From: Pyrocephalus nanus
Lineage: Eukaryota > Chordata > Aves > Passeriformes > Tyrannidae
Assembly: GCA_038380795.1 (NCBI GenBank)
Contig: CM076269.1
Span: 6,324,001 to 6,388,000, forward strand
DNA length: 64,000 nucleotides
Reading direction: 5' to 3'
Shown here: one piece after another, positions 1-9,000 of the stretch
Position numbering within the stretch: the first letter of the stretch is position 1
How the letters are laid out: each line of letters begins with the position of its first letter
The notes under the pieces: generated by a model
The model's input: only the letters and a program-made list of their open reading frames with translations
What the model was told of the DNA's origin: nothing
The model's database searches: none
Translations under genes and position numbers: made by a program

Positions 1-9
1 ACTGACCAG
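1..9 (+). CDS. SLC5A9: SLC5A9 exon fragment (3' end of exon, residues TDQ)
   Basis: The window starts inside an exon. ACT GAC CAG encodes Thr-Asp-Gln, the end of the WCTDQ motif of helix 7 in SGLTs, followed at once by the donor GTAAGG. It joins in phase 0 to the VIVQRS exon. Only nine bases are present, so the call rests on the donor, the phase and the match to the family motif. Confidence 0.8.
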
Positions 10-3000
10 GTAAGGAAAGTCTTCTCCCTCAGCAGACAAACCACAGTGCTGTTATTTTCAGTCCAGTCCTCAGTTTGTGGATCTGCGAGCTGAAAAATTA
101 GCTGTGTCTCATTGTGCAGGAGTTACTACCATTTTACTGATCTAGACCAGAATATCTCACTCCTTCCACCATCCCAGCAAGCTGCTAATTTTGTGCACCT
201 CTTAATGCAGTAAGAACAGGTTATTTTCTTCTGTCTTTATCCCACGGTGGTCTGGTGAGTACTGTGAGACTTCGTGCAGTTAGCGTGACAAGGGCACAAA
301 AATGTGGGTGTGGAACTGGCTCTGCAGTGACCTTGTGCAGACCTCCAGACAAGCCATTCGTATTCCCAGACGTCTCACGTCTCTTATTCCTTTTCAAGCT
401 ATAAACAAGGAAATCTGTGTGTGTTTTCTCAAGACACGGTGCTTCTGTACTTTAGGATGGGATAATTATGAAACCCCACCTCTGAGCTTTCACCAAAGCA
501 CCTCCAGTCTGCTTCATTCCGTGCCTCTTGCTGCCATACAGCTGCTGCCTCCAGCCCTCAAGGTGGCTTCGCTTCAGTCAAGGGCAAAACTATTCCTGTA
601 AAGGAAATTTCCACGCTGCCCTCTCCTGTAGCCTGTGCTCTGAGCTCTGAGCAGTGGCAGCAGGCTGCAGTCAACCGAGGTGGGAAAGTTGCCATTGGCA
701 TGCGAAACACCCTGATGAAAGTCATCCATGGGAAGGAGAGACAGAGAGAGGATGGATCCTCCTCTCCCTGTCGTGCTTCCCTTTTTACTCTCTGTTCCCT
801 TTCTGCACTGATTGCAGGTGATAGTCCAGAGGTCTCTCTCTGCCAAGAACCTCTCCCATGCCAAAGGTGGATCGGTGCTGGGAGGATATCTGAAAATCTT
901 CCCTATGTTTTTCCTTGTCATGCCAGGAATGATCAGCAGAGCTCTGTACCCAGGTAAGTCTCCCCGTGTTCCTTGCCACAGGGCTTCATACCTGCCAGGA
1001 CCACTAATCCCACACAGGTCTGCCAGCACTTTTGCATCTTAGGAACTACTGTCCTGCAGATACGCTCATATAGATTCCTGTTGTACCCTAGTGTTCCCAC
1101 ACCCTCCCTCCACCTCCAGTTCTCCCACGGCGGCAGAAGTCACTGGGAGTACCCCTGTGGGGCACGTTTTCCATTGGGGTCCTATAGCTCCATCCCTGTG
1201 GACCTTGCATCCATCTGCCTGAGGAAATCGGTGAAATGAAATTAAATACATGGACCACTGAGAGCTTTCCTTCAGGTCCTATGGAATACATTCATTAGGT
1301 ATTTTGGAGAGTTTAAACAATCTACCACACAGATCCATTCAGTTCCTTGTGGATTACACAAAAGAGCCCTCTGTTGGCTCCCAGGGCACTTTCATTGCTG
1401 GTTTCTCTAGAGCATCCCTATTCCTAGGAAGAATACCTTGGTTAGGAGGACCACTTAGAGGAAAGTGGTTATCTCCCAGATTTCCTAAATAGGATTTAGT
1501 CAGCCTGCAACATCCCTGGGAACCTGGCTGACAGGTTCTTGGAAACAGTCCAGTTCCCACAAATGACAAATCATGAAGGATTACAATTATGCAACTTCCA
1601 GGAGAGTTTTATCTGTGCCCTGAACAGAATTGCAAAATGTCATCTCAAAGCTTTACCTTTGTTATAGGATGTAAAATACTGTTCAGCTCCCCTCATTGTA
1701 GCTGCATTCCAGCTGCACCTCTGAATTTATATGAAACCACACAAAGCATCAAGATTTGTTCCCTTTAACTAAACAACCTGTGGTTCAGTGGGGTTTACAC
1801 TGACTAATGTTGTTTTCCTGTCGGCTGCAGATGAAGTGGGCTGCGTGGACCCAGACATCTGTAAAAGGGTTTGTGGAGCTGCAGTGGGCTGTTCCAACAT
1901 TGCCTACCCCAAACTGGTGATTGAACTCATGCCTGATGGTAAGAAACACACCTAGGGAGGTGGCCTTGAGCTTTGCACGAGGGGACCAGACTGTCCTTAT
2001 CCATCCTAAGGATGTGGAAATCCTACTGCAGTTGCCAGACATCGGGATGAAAAACCAGTGCTCAGAGGTTTATGGTTGAGTGCTGATTTCCCTTCCCTCT
2101 TTTGCTCCCCCAGGGCTCCGGGGTTTGATGATTGCAGTGATGATGGCAGCCTTGATGAGTTCCCTCACCTCCATTTTCAACAGCAGCAGCACTCTCTTCG
2201 TCATAGACATCTGGCAGCGGATCCGCAGACAGGCTTCAGAGCAGGAGCTGATGATTGTGGGCAGGTCCTTACATTTATTTATGTCTCGTTCCTCTCATCA
2301 TCTGCTTTGAGTGCAGCATTTAAGTTCTTCAGGCTGGACTCACTGAGAAAAATCTGGTGCCTATAATACAGAGCAGGAACACAGCTTGGGAAAGGGCATT
2401 ATGCTTTCCAGGTTCATCTTGGATAGACCTGGTCAGAGAGAAACACTGAGTGTATCACTGAGCTGGGTAGATCACTGGCTCTGTCTTCTCTAAACTTATT
2501 ATAAATACTGCTTTAAATGTAACTTTTAGAAAAGCCAAAGGTGCCCTGGGCTCATCATCACCAGAGGCATATTTAAAAGCATATTATTTTTGCATCAGAC
2601 AGGAGTGATACATTGAAATTATTCCTTTTTCCTTTTTTTCAGGGAAAAGTACAAAGCTGATTCTCTGTGATAAGTTGTTTGAGAGTAAGCTTTGGTCCCG
2701 CATTGTATCAGGGGTATATAAAGTTCTCCTCCAGACAGTGGAATTTAAGCTGCATTCTGCATGTTCACGGTGCTTTTGCTCTTCAGTTATGAGCATGGAG
2801 TTCTGATTTTTGCTACAACTCAAGGCTGCAGGCAAGCTCATACTCCACCATGGCAGAGTGGTGAGAGAAGTTCCTCTTGTTCAGCAGTATGAATGAACCT
2901 CTGTAACATACAGTGCAAAGGTGAAGGAGGGTTATAATACATGCACCTGAGACCCAAACCCAATTTTAATAAGCAGCAAAAAAGTTGGAATTTGGCAAAG

Positions 3001-6000
3001 GCAAGAGACTGAGCATATTACCTGCTTGGAAAGGTGGCAGAAAGCTTGTTTCCACAAGCTTCCAGCTCCCTCTCTCTGTCTCATCCAAGAGCAAGGTCAC
3101 TGAAGATCATGTCCCACTCTAGGACACACCAGGCTGAAGGGCTTGCAGTGCTGTTGTGGATCTCTCCTGCGTGTTGACTGGCAAGTCTTAGCACAGCTCA
3201 CTCTCAAGACTGTGAAGTTACCTTTGGGAATGAGTTGAATTACTTTCTAGAAGAGAACAATTTTCTCTTTTCCTGTGTACACAAGGAAAGGTTCCTGAGA
3301 GTGATCTTTGGATTTTTTCTTAGGAAATCCTGAGAGTAACTGGGAGTGTGTTTTGCTGCAAAACTTCATTTTCAGGTGGACTCGACCACCTGAAGAGCTA
3401 ACACAGTTTTATCATCATCTTTCAGAGTCTTTATCCTCATTCTTGTGCTCATCAGTATTCTCTGGATCCCAATCATTCAATCAGCCAACAGTGGGAAGCT
3501 CTTTGACTACATTCAGTCCATAACCAGCTATTTGGCCCCACCCATCACAGCTCTCTTCATCTTGGCAATCTTCTGCAAGAGGATTAACGAGCCTGTAAGT
3601 GAAGTGTCAACAACCAATTGATATGCGTATTTAATTTGATAAAATAAGTAAATATCTCTCCCCTCAGCACTTAGCCTTTGAGACTCTTTAAACTCAGAGC
3701 CAGTCCAGCTAAAGTTTGACAATAAGACAGCCTTTCCCTGTCGTGTGTTAGTGATTCTTAGCCCAGTCTCTGGTGTGTGTGTTTGCTTCCAAGAAGTCAC
3801 TGCAAGTGGCACTTCTTGGCAGTCTCATTTGAAAGCACGAAAGAGAAGTTGTTCTGCAATTTAGGGACGATGTGTTGAAGTCTAGTTGGAGAAATACCGT
3901 TAGGAGGAGATTCTTGCACTGTTCGTGCTCTATCTGTCCCACATTCGAGGACAGAGAGAGAAAATGAGGATTTTTAACTGAAAAAAAAATTCCCACTTTG
4001 ATGCATGCCACTGTGGATTTCCACCAGGCATGAGAAATCTTAGGAGAGTGGAGGGAAAGGAGAGGAGAGGGAAAACTACAACCAAAGGTTGTAGTCACAT
4101 GCAGTAACTTTTTCTTTGTGCTTCCTTTTCTCAGGGTGCTTTCTGGGGCCTCATGTTTGGGCTGGCTGTTGGTCTGGCTCGGATGATCATCGAGTTTATT
4201 TATAGCACACCATCCTGTGGTGAGGAGGACAGAAGACCAGCTGTGCTAAAGGACTTGCACTACCTCTACTTTGCCCTCATCCTCTGTGTCCTCTCTGCGA
4301 TTGTCATCGTCCTTGTCAGTCTCTGCACCCCGCCGATCCCTGAAGAAAAGGTGAGTGACTTGCAGTGACACCCTTTTCTCAGAGCCCCCCCTTTGGTTAC
4401 CAAAAAATCCCTGAAATTTGCCCTTTTCCTCCCAGGGTTAAGAAATGGTGTGTAATGCATATGCTGCCAAGAAGCCCTTGCTCCTTCAGCTTTCTATTCC
4501 CCAGGTCACATAGTGTTAATGCTTCTGAGGCACTGAGTGCTTCAAATTGAGTGTGAGTTCCCATGCTGTGCCTGAAGCTGGGCAGACACCACAGCCCATC
4601 ATAACTGGAATAGAAAGAAAAGAAGAAGGGGAAGGAGATGAAATTATATTACAGAGCACTGCTGAGGAGGAATTAAATATATCTAATTGTAGCATCTAGC
4701 CTGTTTCAGCAGAGCCAGCATCAATCTTGCAGGCAAACAAGATTAATATCTTTTGCAACATGGGCATTTAGGAAATAACATTTTGTCCCAATGTGATCTC
4801 AATTAAATTTAATAACTTTGAGTGAAGCATAACTTTCTTTTACTTAGCACATTCAAATGGTGCAGAGTTGGGAGGTTTTGTATAATAAGGCCTTAAAGCA
4901 ACTCTCCCCAGTCCCAAGTTTTAAAGCAGCTGCCAATATAACAAAACTGCCATCTACCTCCAAGCAAAGGTTACTGGATCGATTTAAAAGACCTATTTTT
5001 TCCCGTCTAACTGCATGAGGAAACGAGAGTGATGCCATCACAGCATTTTCTATCTGTTGCTTCCTCATAACTTGTAAAGCATTAACCAGTTCCATCAATG
5101 TTTGATGGGAATGTTAGTGGTGTCAAAGACACCCTGCTCCTAAAGATTACATGAAAGCAGGTGCTCAGATAGAGGAGACGAGGGGAGAGAGAGAGAGAGG
5201 GAGTCTTTGTGTCTGCTTTGAGATAAACTCTCAGCTTTTATTAGCTATCAGAAGATCCACATGGGAGAGAGAAATACTGGCAAGAGGCAGCATTAGTTCT
5301 GCTGCTTACGTTGTTCACTACTGCTCAGGGGTGGCCAGATGGTTGCCAGCAATTAATTACTGTGGTTTAATGAGTTCCCACTCATCATCTGACCTGTGAT
5401 AACTAAACATGTGCAGTGCTCCCTGCCCACAGCAATAGCAAGATAAGATGCATTATCACAGCACTGGCGAATAGGGAGCATCACACTGAGAGTCTGGGAA
5501 ATGAAGAAACTGGCCACAGCACCTACAGGCTTTTTAGTGTGACCTCAGAGGTATGAAAACATTTAAAGCATCTTTCAGGAGGGGCAGCTCAGGATGAAGG
5601 CCTGCTATAATAGAATTAGGGAAAGAGAGGTTGTGGTCATAGGAGGTTCCTCGGAGGATATTTTCAGTGGTATTTCTGCTGAAATGTGTGAGTTTAGAGG
5701 TGCTGGATATGAGGCACCTTATTTGACATATCCTTCAAAGAGCCAGAAAGGTCAGGGAGGACAGGATTTTGTTTGAAATGGCTGTGTGCAGTTATCCCAG
5801 AGGAACAAAGGAGAGACAGGGCGGGTGGCTGCCCCCCCAGGCACATCTGGAGAGCCAGAGAGAGAGGAGAGCTTGCTAAAGAGCAGCACTGGCCATGAAC
5901 TAGCAATAGCTGGGCTGTTTTTTGGGAAGCTTTCTAAAGAGGGATGTTCAGGATAACCTTTTATTAGACTATGGACTCCATATAAAGCTGAGCTCAGTGC

Positions 6001-9000
6001 TTGACCATTGTATAAGAGGTTCTGTTGAAGAATATTGATGAGAGTTAATGGCAGTGAAAGGCAGGACACACAGACCCAGATCAATCACCCGATAGTAGTG
6101 ATGACCATCCCATGTGTCCCCTGTCCCTCAGCATCTTCCCATCACAAGGGAAATGAGATGGGCTGCCAGGAAACCTGTGCCACTGGGTGGTAGCTAATTC
6201 CCTCTTCCAATAGCTCAGTAAGGATGGGAGAGTCTGTCCCTGTTTGGTTTTCTATTGATTTGATTCAGTTTCTGCTGCTCAGCCCCAGTTTCATCAGGAA
6301 AAGTCTGACCTTATTCCTCAGAGAACAGTCAGAGTGAAGGTGTGGGGTTTAAGCTGAGGTAGGAGACAAGTGTTACTGGGTTGTTGCCTGTCTGGCAGGA
6401 ATCTGAGTGGGCAGTACTAAGACCAGCATTTTTTATTTTTCCCAGTCAGACTCACCCCAAATTTTGCCCTAGACATGAGTGCAGGTTTGGACCATCACTC
6501 CTGGTGGGGTGGTTTCTCATGGTGTCCTGCAAGCAGGGCTTGTCTCCTCATCTCCAGTGAGTCCGTGGCTGTGCTGAGGGGGCTCAAGGACAGAAGGAAA
6601 GGCAGGAGGTAGAAATCAGGGTGGACGTGTCAGGCTCCAGCTCTCTGGATGGAAACTGGCACTGGCCTTTGTGTTTGGCCATTATTTACCTCGGGTTGCT
6701 GGGGTTTGGCATGGAAGTGGGAAAACCTGTAGGGAAGAGCCTGTGTGTCCCCACGATGGGGTGGCAATGGGTGTCCTGGAGGGGGATATCTGAAGTGCTA
6801 CTGCTTCCCATCTCCCTGTGTTAGTCAGCTCCCTTTGTGAAGCCTCGGCTATTTCTCCCATAAGGAGCACACAGGGCTAGTTCTGCTGGTTCTTAACTGC
6901 AGTGCTTTGAGATGGAATGATGAAAGACATGGTATAAGAGCTAGGAATTGTGTCATTTGTTTTGTCGAGCAAAAAAGAAAAGAAAAACAAGCCCAAAAGA
7001 CCAAGCCAAGGAAATAAAGTGATAGATCATACCTCAGCAGATGTAAATCAGCATAGCTCCATTGCCTTCAAAGAACAGGAACAGCTGTTGAGCACAGTTA
7101 TGTCGCTTTACACCGGCTGAGGATCTACACTGGACAACTTTAAATATTGAATCTCAATGCTTTTGAGATAGTAAATGGGCAAAAGGAGAAAAGAGATTTG
7201 TATCTGATGTTGGAGTGGTACAGCTAATGTTCCTGGCTTTAAATGAATTACAATCCGAGAACTGCAAGCTGTAGCATTTTCTCCTGCTGTTTTGGACACT
7301 CTCCCATCCCTGTGGTGATTGATGCTGTGCTGGAAAACAAGTATGCAAGGAATTTGTTTGGTATGCTCCGGAGTTCATATGTCTTCATTGTAGGTAGTCC
7401 ATATTGTGTCACGCCGTCCTTGAAAACCCTGCAAAAGAGCTTACAATTAAATTTGAGACTGTGAAGCTGAAACACAACTGTCAGGTGCCAGATGGCATTT
7501 TGGAACAGAAGGATTTATTCTAGTTTACAAACAACAAAAGAAAAACTTTGCTGAGTTCTTGCAAACTCCTTTATCCAAGGAGACTGTGAGGGTGAAAAGG
7601 GAGAGGGACAGCCTACAAAGCACAAATGCAAGACCAGCAGGTCGACTCCCCAGGCATCAGGGCTCACCCAGACAGGCTGATGGATTGGCAGTTCCATCTG
7701 ATGTGCTCTGGGGTGGGGTTGTTTTCCCTGTGTCTTGAGGTCTGGCTTCAGTAGCTGCTTTTGGTGCATAGCTGAGGAGGAGCACCAAGCCCCCTTTGGC
7801 TGGTTTGACCTCACCCTGTGCACTCTGAGATGCTGCAGCTGAAGCTCCCCCAGCATCATTTGGTGCCACTGAGAGCCAAACTCACTCAGCTCCTGTGGGA
7901 AACAGGCACTCACAGAGGAGCAAACTAAGGAGGGGACTCAGGGCTTCCCAGGCAGTGTCCACACAAGGCTCTGCAGTTGGGAGCAGAGCCACAGGGCTCC
8001 CCAGGACCCACCAAGCTGCTCCTTCCCACTCCCCTGCCCTTGGGCATGGTGGCCCCAGGTAGCATTTCCAAAGTCCAAGTCAGTTATGCTGACACAGCTC
8101 CCCTCTCAGCAATTCTTACTTATGTTTTTGCTCTCTTTCTCCAGACATGCAGAACACCATCCCCTGCCTCTCCCATCCCCATCCCTTTGGAAGTCTGTGC
8201 CAGGGAAGCGTAGCCAGCCCTATGGAGGCCTCCATGGCCACACAGAGCTGCTGCTCTGCCCTGCATGTGTCCTTCTAGCAGGGGCAAAGAGGAGAAAGAG
8301 GGATCTCAAGGAATACAGTCAGCCAAAACCAACCAAAGGGGAGCTTAAAGCTGGAGCGTTGGTGAGATGCTTCACCAGGGAGCTCTCCGAGGTGGTGCTT
8401 TGCTTTGTTTGGCCATGGTCGATGCACCAGCTCCTGGGTGGGTCAGTGGGATGATATGTCATGAGGTTACCTGTGTGCCTATGCTGCTTTTCACTGGGAA
8501 TTGCTTCCATCTGGTGGAGTCTGAACCCCAGGTACACCCCAGCCCTGGCAGATTTTGCTGCAGTGTGAAGGGAGAGTGATGCAGTGATGCGAGGCAAGAG
8601 AATAGAAAAGAAAAAGTTTTGGAAATCCTTCAGTACCCTGAAACTTTTCTATGTTCCAGTGACATTTCCTAAGTGATTAAAAAAAAAAAAAAAATCCCTG
8701 AGAAAGATGAGGATCATCAAATCAAAGCAATTTAGCACATCATGACAAGAAAGATTAGCCCTGCCCAATGCTCATCTTGGTTGAAAATGATTTAAATAAA
8801 GCTATAAATCTTCTGGAAATTATGCAACATTTTGTGTCAGCTGGAAACTCCTGCCTAGATTTGTGAGTGTAAAATTCAAAAATTGAACTCAGGCTCCTTT
8901 GGAAGTGACCCCGTCTGAGACGCTCATTCCCATGCGGGCAGGGCAGGGAGGCAGCTGCTCCTCAGGCACACGTATGACTTTGCCTGACCTGCTGTCACCA

